Both the position numbers and the translations under genes were made by a program. 64,000 bases of DNA from Archangium primigenium (GTDB lineage: Bacteria; Myxococcota; Myxococcia; Myxococcales; Myxococcaceae). Positions within the stretch are counted from its first letter, which is position 1, and every line of letters begins with the position of its first letter. Below, in pieces: positions 51,978 through 63,942 of this stretch. The notes beneath the pieces were generated by a model. The model had not been told where the DNA came from. It was given only the letters and a program-made list of their open reading frames with translations, and did no database searches. Location: contig NZ_JADWYI010000001.1 in NCBI RefSeq assembly GCF_016904885.1, forward strand, positions 372,001 through 436,000, given 5' to 3'.

Positions 51978-52496
51978 ATGCCACCGCTGGACAAGAACGC
52001 CCTGCTCACCCAACTCGTCGATCGGCTCCACCAGAGCGACCGGCTCGCCCACCGGGCCGAGGCCGACGCGCGCGAGGCGGCCCGCTCGCTCGCCACCGAG
52101 TCCGAGAAGAAGGAAGACGGCCGCGCCGCCATCGAGTACGGCAGCCTCGCCACGGGCCAGGCCCAGCGCGCCCGCCGCGTGCACGAGGAGCTGCAGGCCT
52201 TGGCCGACCTGCAGCGCACGGGCCTGCCGCGCCAGGACCCCCGGGGGCCCGTGGCCATGGGCGCCATCATCGACATGTCCACCGAGGACGAGGAGGGCTT
52301 CGCCGAGCGCACCTTCTTCCTCCTGCCCGTGGGGGCCGGCACGGAGCTCACGGGGCCGGGGGGCGATGGCTTCCTGTCCGTCATCACCCCCTCCTCGCCC
52401 GTGGGCCGCGCGCTCATGGGACGTCGCACGGGTGACACCATCGAGGTGAAGCTCGCCGGGGACGTGCGGGAGTGGACGGTGCTGGAGATCGCCTGA
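51978..52496 (+). CDS. GreA/GreB-family protein
   Basis: The 172-residue protein has an N-terminal helical coiled coil (LLTQLVDRLHQSDRLAHRAEADA in parts: LVDRLHQS, RAEADAREAARS) and a C-terminal FKBP-like domain. That domain shows MGAIIDMSTEDE, TFFLLPVGAGTE, VITPSSPVGRALMGRRTGDTIEV, the pattern of transcript-cleavage factor GreA/B relatives. Those proteins bind RNA polymerase in its secondary channel. The acidic tip residues of true GreA are not obvious in the coiled-coil turn, so it may act as a regulator rather than a cleavage factor. The start is ATG 51978; an in-frame GTG at 51969 is possible. Confidence 0.75.
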   Translation: MPPLDKNALLTQLVDRLHQSDRLAHRAEADAREAARSLATESEKKEDGRAAIEYGSLATGQAQRARRVHEELQALADLQRTGLPRQDPRGPVAMGAIIDMSTEDEEGFAERTFFLLPVGAGTELTGPGGDGFLSVITPSSPVGRALMGRRTGDTIEVKLAGDVREWTVLEIA

Positions 52497-52648
52497 CCCC
52501 CCGGGCTTGAAGCCCTCCTCCGGTCCTGGTCAGGCTGGCCGGGACGGGCTGGCGCTCGACTCGCCGCCCCCCGCTCGTGTCTTACGATGGACGATCCTCT
52601 GGCGGACGGTGGATTTGACCCACACAAGCTGATTTGGAAGGGAGCCTC

Positions 52649-55207
52649 ATGCGCTCGTCCACCGAGCCGGTCCCGGCCACCGGGCCCGCGCGCACGCCCT
52701 CGCTGCCCATCACCTGGCCCGCCGCCCTCTTCGGGCTCATGTTCGGCGTGGCGATGACGTACGCGCCCTACGAGTTCCACGCCGCCCAGTTCCGGCCGCT
52801 CTACCCGTACGTGCGCTTCATGGGCATGGCGTACCTGGTCAGCAGCATCGTGCTGATGGCCACCATGCTCTACCCGCCCGCGCCCCGGTGGCTGGACGTG
52901 CTCGGGCGCCTGGGCTTCGGGGCCGTGACGGCGCTGTACTGGTGGGTGCTCAACGTGCGCACCGCCGCGCTCACCGGCGCCATCCTCTATCCGCTGCTGC
53001 TCACGGGCCTCGCCCTGGAGGCGAGCCCCCGCTGGCGCAAGCGCGAGGTGCTGCGCGGCGTGGTGGCGCTGCTGGCGCTCGCCTTCGGCGTCATCATGCT
53101 GGTGGCCCACCAGCGCTTTCCCTCCGTCTTCTACGCGGCGCTCACGCCCCTGCTCGTGCCCATGGGGCTCGTGTTCCTGGGCTGTGGGGTGGGCCTGCTC
53201 GCGCCCCCCATCCGCCGGCGCCACCCGGGCTGGTCGCGCGTCTTCTTCTCGCTCCTGGCGGTGGACTTCTCGCTGCTCGCCTGGGGGCTGGGCCGCATCG
53301 GCTCGGGGCCCGCGGCGCTCATCTACGTCATCCTCACGCTCGCCTGCATCGCCGCCGCCACGGGCTTCCGCCCCCGGGCGCCGCGCACCGTGGGCTTCAA
53401 GCTCCTGCGGGGCCTGGCCTTCGCGGGCGTCATCCCGCTCTTGGCGCTCGGCGGCTTCGCGGCGTGGCTCGCCCAGGGCGCCATCGAGCGGCAGGTGCGC
53501 GACGACACCATCCGCGCCGCCGTGGGCGAGGCGGACTTCCTCGTGCGCTACCTCGACGACTCGCGCGAGTCCCTGCAGCTCCTGCTCGAGTCGCCCGGCT
53601 TCCGCTCCGCCTTCGCCTCGCGCGACCGCCAGGAGCTGGAGCTCTACCTGCGCAACCTCCCCGCCCAGGCGCGCGCCTTCGACGCCGCCATCGCCCTGGA
53701 CAAGGACGGCCAGGGCATGGCGGCCAGCTACGGCAAGGAGGAGCTGGGCTCGTTCGCCCACCGCGACTTCTACGCCGGCGTGCTGAGCACCAACGCGCCC
53801 TACGTCTCGCGCCCCTACATCAGCCAGCTCGGCCTGCCCCACGTGGCCGTGGCCCTGCCCTTCAAGCGCGAGGGCAAGATGGAGGGCCTGCTCGTGGGCC
53901 TCCTGTCGCTCGAGCGGCTGAGCGCCGCGGTGACGCCCGCGGCCCAGCGCTTCCGCGTGCAGGTGCTGGACCGGCGGGGGCTCCTGCTCCTGCGCGACAC
54001 ACTCGCGGGCGCGCCCCTGCTCAGCGTGGCCCAGCTGCCCGACGCCTTGCGCCTGCACCTGGCCAGCAGCGACGAGGGCGTGGTGGAGACGTTCGGTCCG
54101 GACAACCAGCGGCTCCTGCTCGCCGCGGACGCGCCCGTGCCCGGCACCGAGTGGAGCGTGGTGGTGGCCCAGGACATGGGCGTGGCCTACCGCGCCATCA
54201 CCCGCACGAGCGCCGCCTTCGTCATCATGCTGGGCCTGGGCGTGCTGCTCATGCTGGGCCTGTCCCAGTTCGTGGCGCGCGACATCATCCGCCGCCTGGA
54301 CACGCTGCGCGGGGCCACCGCCGCCATCGGCCGGGGCGAGCTGAGCCAGCGCGTGCCGGTGGGCGAGGACGACGAGCTGGCGGAGCTGTGCCGCGGCTTC
54401 AACGAGATGGCCCAGCGCACGGAGCTGGCCCAGGGCGAGCTGCGCGAGGCCATCCGCCTGCGCGAGGAGTTCCTCTCCGTGGCGAGCCACGAGTTGCGCA
54501 CGCCCCTCACGCCCCTCAAGGGCTTCGCCGCGCTCACGCTCAGCCGCGTGGAGAAGGGCGGCGACTTCCCCGAGCGCGAGCGCACCCTCAAGGCCCTGCG
54601 CTCCATGGCCCGGCAGACCGACCGGCTCACGCGCCTGGTGGACGACCTGCTGGACACCTCGCGCATCCAGGCGGGCCGCTTCGAGCTGGAGTGCGCCCGG
54701 GTGGACCTGGTGCCGCTGGTGCGCGAGGTCATCGAGCGCTTCGAGTTGCGCGGCACCGAGGGCCTGCGCTTCCTCTTCGAGGAGCCCGAAGCGCCCGTGG
54801 AGGGCGTGTGGGACGGGCCCCGGCTGGAGCAGGTGGTGACCAACCTCCTGTCCAACGCCGTGCGCTACTCGCCCCACGGCGGCACCGTGCGCGCCGCCTT
54901 CCACTTCGCGCCCGAGTGGGTGGAGCTGCGCGTGCGCGACGAGGGCATCGGCATTCCCCCCGAGAGCCTCGCCCTGCTCTTCCAGCCCTTCGCGCGCGCC
55001 TCCAACGCCACCGCGCGCCACTACGGCGGCCTGGGCCTCGGCCTGTTCATCTGCCGGGAGATCGTCCAGCGCCACGGCGGCACCATCTGGGCCGAGAGCC
55101 CCGGCGCCCAACAGGGCAGCTGCTTCCATGTCCGCCTGCCCCGTCAGGTCCCCGCCCTCCTTCCCCACGCGCCCCCGACCCCGACCCCGGCCGCCGCCGC
55201 CAGCTGA
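52649..55207 (+). CDS. Multi-pass membrane sensor histidine kinase
   Basis: The 852-residue protein starts with about seven membrane helices (residues 20-230) of MASE type. A further helix follows and then an extracytoplasmic Cache-like domain (ESLQLLLESPGFRSAF, HRDFYAGVLSTNAPYVS, EWSVVVAQDM). A last helix near 525-545, HAMP, HisKA with His614 (ASHELRTPLTP) and HATPase (NLLSNAVRY, DEGIGIP, GLGLGLFI) complete it. The combination of two sensory modules suggests it reads an internal membrane signal and an external ligand. The start ATG 52649 has GGAAGGGAG upstream. No response regulator follows directly. Confidence 0.88.
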   Translation: MRSSTEPVPATGPARTPSLPITWPAALFGLMFGVAMTYAPYEFHAAQFRPLYPYVRFMGMAYLVSSIVLMATMLYPPAPRWLDVLGRLGFGAVTALYWWVLNVRTAALTGAILYPLLLTGLALEASPRWRKREVLRGVVALLALAFGVIMLVAHQRFPSVFYAALTPLLVPMGLVFLGCGVGLLAPPIRRRHPGWSRVFFSLLAVDFSLLAWGLGRIGSGPAALIYVILTLACIAAATGFRPRAPRTVGFKLLRGLAFAGVIPLLALGGFAAWLAQGAIERQVRDDTIRAAVGEADFLVRYLDDSRESLQLLLESPGFRSAFASRDRQELELYLRNLPAQARAFDAAIALDKDGQGMAASYGKEELGSFAHRDFYAGVLSTNAPYVSRPYISQLGLPHVAVALPFKREGKMEGLLVGLLSLERLSAAVTPAAQRFRVQVLDRRGLLLLRDTLAGAPLLSVAQLPDALRLHLASSDEGVVETFGPDNQRLLLAADAPVPGTEWSVVVAQDMGVAYRAITRTSAAFVIMLGLGVLLMLGLSQFVARDIIRRLDTLRGATAAIGRGELSQRVPVGEDDELAELCRGFNEMAQRTELAQGELREAIRLREEFLSVASHELRTPLTPLKGFAALTLSRVEKGGDFPERERTLKALRSMARQTDRLTRLVDDLLDTSRIQAGRFELECARVDLVPLVREVIERFELRGTEGLRFLFEEPEAPVEGVWDGPRLEQVVTNLLSNAVRYSPHGGTVRAAFHFAPEWVELRVRDEGIGIPPESLALLFQPFARASNATARHYGGLGLGLFICREIVQRHGGTIWAESPGAQQGSCFHVRLPRQVPALLPHAPPTPTPAAAAS

Positions 55208-55346
55208 CAGCCCCCCCCTCTCCCCTCGTGGAAACCCGGATCGACGAGAGTGGGGTGCAGAAACCCGTCGGGCGAGGTAACGTCGTCGTCCAACGGGGCG
55301 GTCCACGGAAGGCCCCCACTTCCGGGACGCGACGTCCTTCTCTTCC

Positions 55347-58181
<2,835 letters not shown>

Positions 58182-58221
58182 CGGATGGGCAAGCGCCTCG
58201 CCTCGCGGCAGGCTGTGCTCC

Positions 58222-59646
58222 ATGAACCGCACCCACGTGCTGCTCGCCGCCGCCGCCCTGCTCGCGCTCGGCGCCGCGGTGGCGGGCCTGCCCGCGCCCC
58301 ACGCGCCCCACGACCCCTTCTTCCCGAAGGCGCCGCCCGCGCCCCAGGCGGCCCCGGCGCCCGGCCCCGCCTCGCCTCGCTTCCAGCGGCAGGAGGGCGC
58401 GCTCGGCTTCGAGGGCCAGCTGTCCTCGGCGGTGCTCGCGACGGGCACCGGGCGCGAGGCCTACGCCCTGCTCACGGTGCGCGCCGAGCGCCCCGCCCAG
58501 GAGCGGCGCGTGCCGGTGAGCCTGGCGCTCGTCATCGACCGCTCCGGCTCCATGCGCGGCCAGAAGCTCTCGGATGCCCGACGCGCCGCGCGCATGCTGG
58601 TGGGACGGCTGGGGCCCCAGGATCGGCTGGCCATCGTGCACTACGGCACCGACGTGGTGACCTTTCCGAGCGAGCCCGTCACCGAGGAGGCCCGCGCGCG
58701 GATGCTCGCCTTCGTGGCGGGCATCGAGGACGAGGGCCAGACGAACCTCAGCGGCGGCCTGGAGGAAGGGGCGCGCGCCCTCAGGCCCCACCTGGCGGAC
58801 TTCCGCGCCAACCGCCTCATCCTCCTGAGTGACGGCGTGCCCACCGTGGGCACCACCCACCCGGGAGCGCTGGCGGAGCTGGCGGTGGCCTACCGGCGCG
58901 AGGGCATGGCGGTGAGCGGCCTGGGCGTGGGCGAGGACTTCAACGAGCGGCTGATGCGCGCCCTGGCCGAGCAGGGCGGCGGCTTCTACGGCTACCTCCA
59001 GGACTCCGAGCGCCTGACGGAGATCCTCCAGCGCGAGGTGGACCAGGCCGCCACCACGCTGGCCAGCGGCGTGGAGCTGCGGCTCACCCTGCCCGAGGGC
59101 GTCACGGACGCCCAGCCCCTGGGCGTGGCCTCGCGGCTGGAGGAGGGCGCGCGGGTGATTCCCCTCTACGACCTGGCCGGGGGCCAACAGGCCCAGGTCC
59201 TCGTGAAGCTGACGCTCGCGCTGGACGCCACCTCCAAGGACCGGCCCATGCTGCACGCGCGCCTGCGCTACCAGGACGTGGAGCACGAGCGGCCCGTGGC
59301 GCTCGCGCTGGACCTGGAGGCCCGGGCCGAGCCCGGCGCCCCGGACGGACGCGACAGCATGGACCCGGAGGTGGCGCTCGCGGTGACCCGGGCGCTCGGC
59401 GCGCAGCAGCTCCAGGCGGCCGCCGAGGCGATGAAGCAGGGGGACCGCGGAAGGGCCCTGGGCCTGCTGGACGGGGCGCGCAACCTCTTTGGCGCCTCGG
59501 CCTCGGCGCTCTCGGGCGAGGTGGCGGAGGTGGAACGCACCCAGGCCGCCTATCTCAACGCCCACGATGAAACTTCCGTGAAGCGTGAAGCGTTGAAGCT
59601 CCACAACACGTCACTGCGCTCCTTCGGCCAGTCCAACTCCTATTAG
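58222..59646 (+). CDS. Exported VWA-domain protein
   Basis: The 474-residue protein has an N-terminal signal/anchor (LLAAAALLALGAAVAGLPA), a Pro/Ala spacer and a von Willebrand A domain from about residue 80. The metal-binding MIDAS motif is DRSGSMRG, with TNLSGGLEEG and LLSDGVPTVG as further ligand loops. A beta-rich region (about 275-370) and a C-terminal helical part follow. It resembles VIT/VWA proteins that act as protein-interaction platforms. It is 12 bases from the next gene, encoding a coiled-coil membrane protein, so the two probably act together. Confidence 0.8.
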   Translation: MNRTHVLLAAAALLALGAAVAGLPAPHAPHDPFFPKAPPAPQAAPAPGPASPRFQRQEGALGFEGQLSSAVLATGTGREAYALLTVRAERPAQERRVPVSLALVIDRSGSMRGQKLSDARRAARMLVGRLGPQDRLAIVHYGTDVVTFPSEPVTEEARARMLAFVAGIEDEGQTNLSGGLEEGARALRPHLADFRANRLILLSDGVPTVGTTHPGALAELAVAYRREGMAVSGLGVGEDFNERLMRALAEQGGGFYGYLQDSERLTEILQREVDQAATTLASGVELRLTLPEGVTDAQPLGVASRLEEGARVIPLYDLAGGQQAQVLVKLTLALDATSKDRPMLHARLRYQDVEHERPVALALDLEARAEPGAPDGRDSMDPEVALAVTRALGAQQLQAAAEAMKQGDRGRALGLLDGARNLFGASASALSGEVAEVERTQAAYLNAHDETSVKREALKLHNTSLRSFGQSNSY

Positions 59647-59658
59647 GAAAGCCCCGCC

Positions 59659-60738
59659 ATGCCCCTGTCCGTCCAGCTCCAAGCGCGCGAGGACTTCGAG
59701 GTGCGCACGCTGCGCGCCCTGGCGGGCGCCGCCTGCATGGCCCCGCTGGTGGCGCTCGGCGAGTGGTTGCATCTGCGCGTGGACGTGGCCTTCTTCGCCC
59801 TGCTGGGCGCGGCCCTGGGCAGCCTGCGCGTGGGGTGGAAGCCCTGGGCGATGATGCTCATGGGCCTGCCCCTGCTCTTGAGCCTGCCCACGCAGCTGCA
59901 CCTGCCCGCCCCCCTCGCCTGGGTGAGCATGGGCGTCATCGCCGCGGGCCTGACGGGCCTGGTCCACCCCCTGTGGACGTCCCGCTGGGGCGCGTATGTC
60001 GCCGGGGTGCTCGGGGCCGGCGCGCTCATGCCGCTGGGCCTGTACGTGCAGCGGGTGCTCGACGCGCGGCTCTTCGACAAGGACCTGGGGCCCCTGCACG
60101 CCGCGCCGGGCCTCGCGGTGGTGGCGCTCTTCTGGAGCGTGGGGCGCCTGGCCGGACACCTGGAGGTGCACGCCCACGCCGTGGAGTCCCAGGGCGCCCG
60201 GCTGCGCGCGCGCCTCGCGGGCGAGCCCCGCGAGCTGGTGGAGCGCACGGTGACGCTCCACCGCGAGTGTCTCCAGGAGACGGCCCGGCTCGGCCGGGCC
60301 CCGGGCCGCGCGCGGCTGGAGGGGGTACTGGATGGCCTGGCCCTCGAGGTGTTCAAGCACGCCGAGGCCCACACCCAGCTGGAGTCGCAGCTCCAGGGCG
60401 CCCGCACCCAGGACGTGGACGCCCAGGTGCTGGCGCTGCGCGCCAAGGCGGCGGCGGCGGCGGACCCCGTGGCCCGGCGCCAGTTGGAGCTGGCCGCGGG
60501 CGCGCTCGGCGAGGAGCTCAACCGGCTGGACGGCCTGGGCCGCAAGCGGGACCGGATGCTCGCGCAGCTCCACGCCCAGGTGGCGATGATGGAGCGGGCC
60601 CGGGTCTCCCTGGTGTCCGTGCGCGGCGGCGACCTGGCCACCCAGGGCGAACAGGCCGAGCAGCTCGCGCTCCGGCTCGCCGAACTGGGCCAGGAGACCA
60701 CCGGCCAGGAATCGTCCGTGCTCCAACGGTTGCAGTGA
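59659..60738 (+). CDS. Membrane protein with cytoplasmic coiled coil
   Basis: Not recognised. The 359-residue protein has about five hydrophobic helices in residues 17-175 (ALAGAACMAPLVALGEWL, FFALLGAALGSLRVG, WVSMGVIAAGLTGLV, VAGVLGAGALMPLGLYV, GLAVVALFWSVGRLAG). A long helical Ala/Arg/Glu-rich region (about 180-350) follows that should form a coiled coil. It is co-transcribed with the VWA gene just upstream. It might be a scaffold or mechanosensitive-like partner, but there is no family evidence. Confidence 0.7.
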   Translation: MPLSVQLQAREDFEVRTLRALAGAACMAPLVALGEWLHLRVDVAFFALLGAALGSLRVGWKPWAMMLMGLPLLLSLPTQLHLPAPLAWVSMGVIAAGLTGLVHPLWTSRWGAYVAGVLGAGALMPLGLYVQRVLDARLFDKDLGPLHAAPGLAVVALFWSVGRLAGHLEVHAHAVESQGARLRARLAGEPRELVERTVTLHRECLQETARLGRAPGRARLEGVLDGLALEVFKHAEAHTQLESQLQGARTQDVDAQVLALRAKAAAAADPVARRQLELAAGALGEELNRLDGLGRKRDRMLAQLHAQVAMMERARVSLVSVRGGDLATQGEQAEQLALRLAELGQETTGQESSVLQRLQ

Positions 60739-60869
60739 GGCTGACACCTCACAGTCACGCAACAGCGCCCTCTCACCGGGCGATAATTCGCGCACGGAGC
60801 ACCGACCCGGACCTTCCGCCCGGATCGGCGGTCTCCGCATCCCCTCGACCGCTCCATTGCTGGAGCAGG

Positions 60870-62585
60870 ATGCCCTTCGTGCGAATGTCTTCCCCCGCTT
60901 CGACTCCCACCCGCGCCGGCCGTTGGGCCGCCCTGCTCACCCTCGCCCTGACGGCGTGCGGTGCCCCGTCCCCGGAGGACGGCGCGGCGGAGGACGTCGT
61001 GAGCACCCAGCAGTCGGAGCTGGCCACCACCCGGGTGCGGCTCATGGCGGCCAACATCTCCAGCGGCAACAACCAGAGCTACGACCCGGGCCACGGCACC
61101 CGCATCTTCCAGGGCACCAAGCCGGACGTGGTGATGATCCAGGAGTTCAACTACGGCTCCAACTCCGCCGCGGACATCCGCACCTTCGTCAACACGGCCT
61201 TCGGCTCCAACTTCTATTACTACCGCGAGACGGGCGCGCAGATCCCCAACGGCGTCATCAGCCGCTACCCCATCCTCGAGGCCGGTGAGTGGACGGACTC
61301 GCAGGTGAGCAACCGGGACTTCGCCTGGGCGCGCATCGACATCCCCGGGCCCAAGGACCTCTGGGTGGTGAGCGTGCACCTGCTCACCTCGGGCAGCGGC
61401 GTGCGCAACACCGAGGCCAACCAGCTCGTCAACTACATCAAGGGCAAGGTGCCCGCGGGCGACTACCTGTCCATCGGCGGTGACTTCAACTCGGACAGCC
61501 GCAGCGAGGCGCTCTTCTCCACGTTCTCCTCGCTCGTGTCCACGGCGAGCCCCTACCCGGCGGACAAGAACGGCAACACCAACACCAACGCGAGCCGGGG
61601 CAAGCCGTACGACCACGTGCTGGTGAGCAGCAACCTGCGCGCCTACCAGACGGCGACCGTGATTGGTGGCAGCTCCTTCGCGGGCGGCCTGGTGGTGGAC
61701 ACGCGCGTGTACTCGCCCCTGTCGGAGATCTCCCCCGCGCAGAGCGGCGACAGCGGCTCCACCAACATGCAGCACATGGCCATCATCAAGGACTTCCTCG
61801 TGCCCTCGGACACGGTGAGCGCGGCCGTCACGGTGACGTCGCCCAACGGCGGTGAGAGCTGGACGGTGGGCAGCGCCCAGGCCATCACCTGGACGGCCTC
61901 GGGCGTGACGAACGTGAAGCTGGAGTACACCCTCAACGGCTCCACCTGGACCACCCTCACCTCCAGCACCGCCGCCAGCACCGGCCGCTACGCCTGGACC
62001 GTGCCCTCCACCGCCACCACCACCGCCCGCGTGCGCGTGAGCGATGCCGCCAACTCGGCCACCACCGACACGAGCGATGGCGCCTTCGCCCTCACCACCT
62101 CCAGCGGCGGCGGCACGGGCAGCGCGCGGCTCATCCTCAACGAGGTGCTCGCCAACGAGGCGGGCTCGGACGTGAACGGCGAGTTCATCGAGATCGTCAA
62201 CACGGGCGGCAGCGCGGCGGACCTCTCCGGCTACACGCTCTCGGACGCCACGAGCGTGCGCCACACCTTCGCCAGCGGCACCTCGCTCGCCGCGGGCAAG
62301 GCGATCGTCGTCTTCGGCGGCGCCTCGGGCATTGGCTCCACGCCCAACGCCGTGGCCGCCACCACCGGCCAGCTCAACCTGAGCAACAGCGGGGACACCG
62401 TGACGCTCAAGAGCGCGGCGGGCGCCACGGTCGACACCGTCACCTACTCCTCGTCGCTGGCGGGCACCGACGGCGTGTCCTTCAACCGCGGCCCGGACAT
62501 CACCGGCACGGGCTACGTGCTGCACACGAGCCTGTCGAGCGCCGCGTCCTCCGCGGGCACGAAGGCCGACGGCTCGGCGTTCTAG
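60870..62585 (+). CDS. Nuclease/phosphatase-fold lipoprotein with lamin-tail domain
   Basis: The 571-residue precursor has a lipobox (LALTACGAP). The first domain is of the endonuclease/exonuclease/phosphatase type: RLMAANISSGNN, VVMIQEFNYGS with the metal-binding Glu, SVHLLTSGSG, GGDFNSDSRS and YDHVLVS. A Ser/Thr/Gly-rich Ig-like module (VTSPNGGESWTVGSAQAITW) follows, then a C-terminal lamin-tail domain (ILNEVLANEAGSDVNGEFIEI in parts: LNEVLANE, GEFIEIVN, DLSGYTLSD). It would cut phosphodiester bonds in DNA, RNA or lipids outside the cell, possibly from prey or matrix. Start ATG 60870; ATG 60885 is an alternative. Confidence 0.85.
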   Translation: MPFVRMSSPASTPTRAGRWAALLTLALTACGAPSPEDGAAEDVVSTQQSELATTRVRLMAANISSGNNQSYDPGHGTRIFQGTKPDVVMIQEFNYGSNSAADIRTFVNTAFGSNFYYYRETGAQIPNGVISRYPILEAGEWTDSQVSNRDFAWARIDIPGPKDLWVVSVHLLTSGSGVRNTEANQLVNYIKGKVPAGDYLSIGGDFNSDSRSEALFSTFSSLVSTASPYPADKNGNTNTNASRGKPYDHVLVSSNLRAYQTATVIGGSSFAGGLVVDTRVYSPLSEISPAQSGDSGSTNMQHMAIIKDFLVPSDTVSAAVTVTSPNGGESWTVGSAQAITWTASGVTNVKLEYTLNGSTWTTLTSSTAASTGRYAWTVPSTATTTARVRVSDAANSATTDTSDGAFALTTSSGGGTGSARLILNEVLANEAGSDVNGEFIEIVNTGGSAADLSGYTLSDATSVRHTFASGTSLAAGKAIVVFGGASGIGSTPNAVAATTGQLNLSNSGDTVTLKSAAGATVDTVTYSSSLAGTDGVSFNRGPDITGTGYVLHTSLSSAASSAGTKADGSAF

Positions 62586-62599
62586 GCCTCCGCGAAGTC

Positions 62600-62630
62600 C
62601 CCCTCCCCGACGCCTCGGCGCGGGGAGGGG
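62600..62630 (+). terminator. Hairpin after nuclease lipoprotein gene
   Basis: CCCCTCCCC (62600-62608) pairs with GGGGAGGGG (62622-62630) around a 13-base loop, 14 bases after the stop of the upstream gene. No T-tract follows. Confidence 0.6.
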
Positions 62631-62732
62631 TGTCCGCGAACGGTCATCTCCCGGCACCTCCGGGCGGGTGTCCTCCCAGGAGCAAGAGAGCAATCGTGCG
62701 AGGTCTGGATTGCCCGCTCTCAGGGAGACCCC

Positions 62733-63638
62733 ATGCGCGCCCGCTCCGTTCCGCCCCCCTCGCCCACCACCACCACGCCCGCCCCCCCGGAAGACGCCCA
62801 GGTCCCGGTGGCCCGGCTGTGCACGCCCCGCGAGCACGTCGCCCGCCCGCACCGCGCCACGCGGCGCCATGCCCCGCGGGAGGGGGCCCTGTCCCCGCTG
62901 CTGTGGGCGGGGTGCACGAGCGCCTTCAGGGGCGCCTCGCGCCATGCCCGCCGGGCGGCCCGGGACGTCGTGGGCGGACTCGGGGCCCTGGCACGCGGCC
63001 ATGTGCGCATGGGGACGCGGCGGCTGGGCCAGGCGGTGGCGGCGCCCGTGCGCATCGTGCTGGACGCGGCCTTGAGCGTGGGGCTGCGGCTGGTGAGCGG
63101 TGTGCAGACGCGCCTGGGCCATGAGCCCCCCGGATGCAGGTTGGGCGCGCGGCAGATCACCGAGCTGCGCAAGGTGTTCGGCGACAGCCTCGACTACGAC
63201 CGGGTGATGCTCAAGATGGGGAAGCTCGGGCTGCTGGCCCTGCCCGGCCGTGCCTTCGTGTTCGGCTCGGTGCTCTACGTGCCCTGGGACTCGCCCACGC
63301 CCATCTCCAGCGCCGCGCAGCGGCCCCTGCGGCAACTGGTGCGCGAGCTGTGCCGGGTGTGGCAGTACCAGCACGGCGGCACGGACTACGGCTGCGAAAC
63401 GCTCTGGAGCCAGCGCTTCGCCGAGACGATGAACTGGCGCGCGGCCTTGAACCAGGGCCGGGGCTGGGCCGAGCTGGACCCCGAGCAGCAGCAGCAGTTC
63501 CTCCAGAGCGCCTACGGCCAGTCCCGCTACTTCCTGGCCCCGGACGAGCGCTTCGTCGACGACATCACCGGCGTGGACTACACGCCCCAACTGGAGAGCG
63601 CGCTCGAGCTCATCCGCGCGGGCCGCGGCGCGCCGTGA
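62733..63638 (+). CDS. Hypothetical protein with a degenerate HExxH-like site
   Basis: The 301-residue protein has a disordered, basic N-terminal third. The C-terminal half (from about 130) reads LGARQITELRKVFGDSLDYDRV, FVFGSVLYVPWDS, and VRELCRVWQYQHGGTDY, split here into short motifs. From memory the family has HELxHVWQYQ at this point, a zinc-protease-like HExxH. Here it is RELCR, so both zinc His are missing and it should not be an active metallopeptidase. Such domains accompany phage-like or VgrG-type proteins. The last 29 bases overlap the convergent gene. Confidence 0.6.
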   Translation: MRARSVPPPSPTTTTPAPPEDAQVPVARLCTPREHVARPHRATRRHAPREGALSPLLWAGCTSAFRGASRHARRAARDVVGGLGALARGHVRMGTRRLGQAVAAPVRIVLDAALSVGLRLVSGVQTRLGHEPPGCRLGARQITELRKVFGDSLDYDRVMLKMGKLGLLALPGRAFVFGSVLYVPWDSPTPISSAAQRPLRQLVRELCRVWQYQHGGTDYGCETLWSQRFAETMNWRAALNQGRGWAELDPEQQQQFLQSAYGQSRYFLAPDERFVDDITGVDYTPQLESALELIRAGRGAP

Positions 63639-63942
63639 GCTGCTCCCGGCTCCCGAGCGGGCGTCCGAAGGACCTGTCGGGGACCTTGGACACCTCGGGC
63701 ACCTCGTAGACCCCGGCGTCGATGCGCTGGGTGATGTCCTCGCGCAGGCGCAGGGCCTCCGAGAGCGCCACGTCGATCTGCTCGCGCACCTGCACCGAGT
63801 GCTCGTCCAGGGCCAGGGTCCGGTACTCGGACGTCTCCCGGGGCCGCGCGATCCGCCCCACCGCCTCCGAGCGCCGCCGCGTCTTGCCCCCGGACGCCCC
63901 GCGCGTCCCCTTGTCGGCCGTCTTCCCCTTGCGCTTCGTCAT
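63610..63942 (-). CDS. Small basic hypothetical protein
   Basis: Not recognised. The 110-residue protein starts with a Lys/Arg/Gly-rich segment (MTKRKGKTADKGTRG). A helical middle follows (VQVREQIDVALSEALRLREDI) and a basic tail. The start ATG 63942 has GGGAGA upstream; the frame continues to 63996 without a ribosome site. Its 3-prime end overlaps the convergent gene at 62733 by 29 bases. It could bind nucleic acid judging by charge, which is weak evidence. Confidence 0.5.
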   Translation of the reverse strand: MTKRKGKTADKGTRGASGGKTRRRSEAVGRIARPRETSEYRTLALDEHSVQVREQIDVALSEALRLREDITQRIDAGVYEVPEVSKVPDRSFGRPLGSREQLTARRGPRG

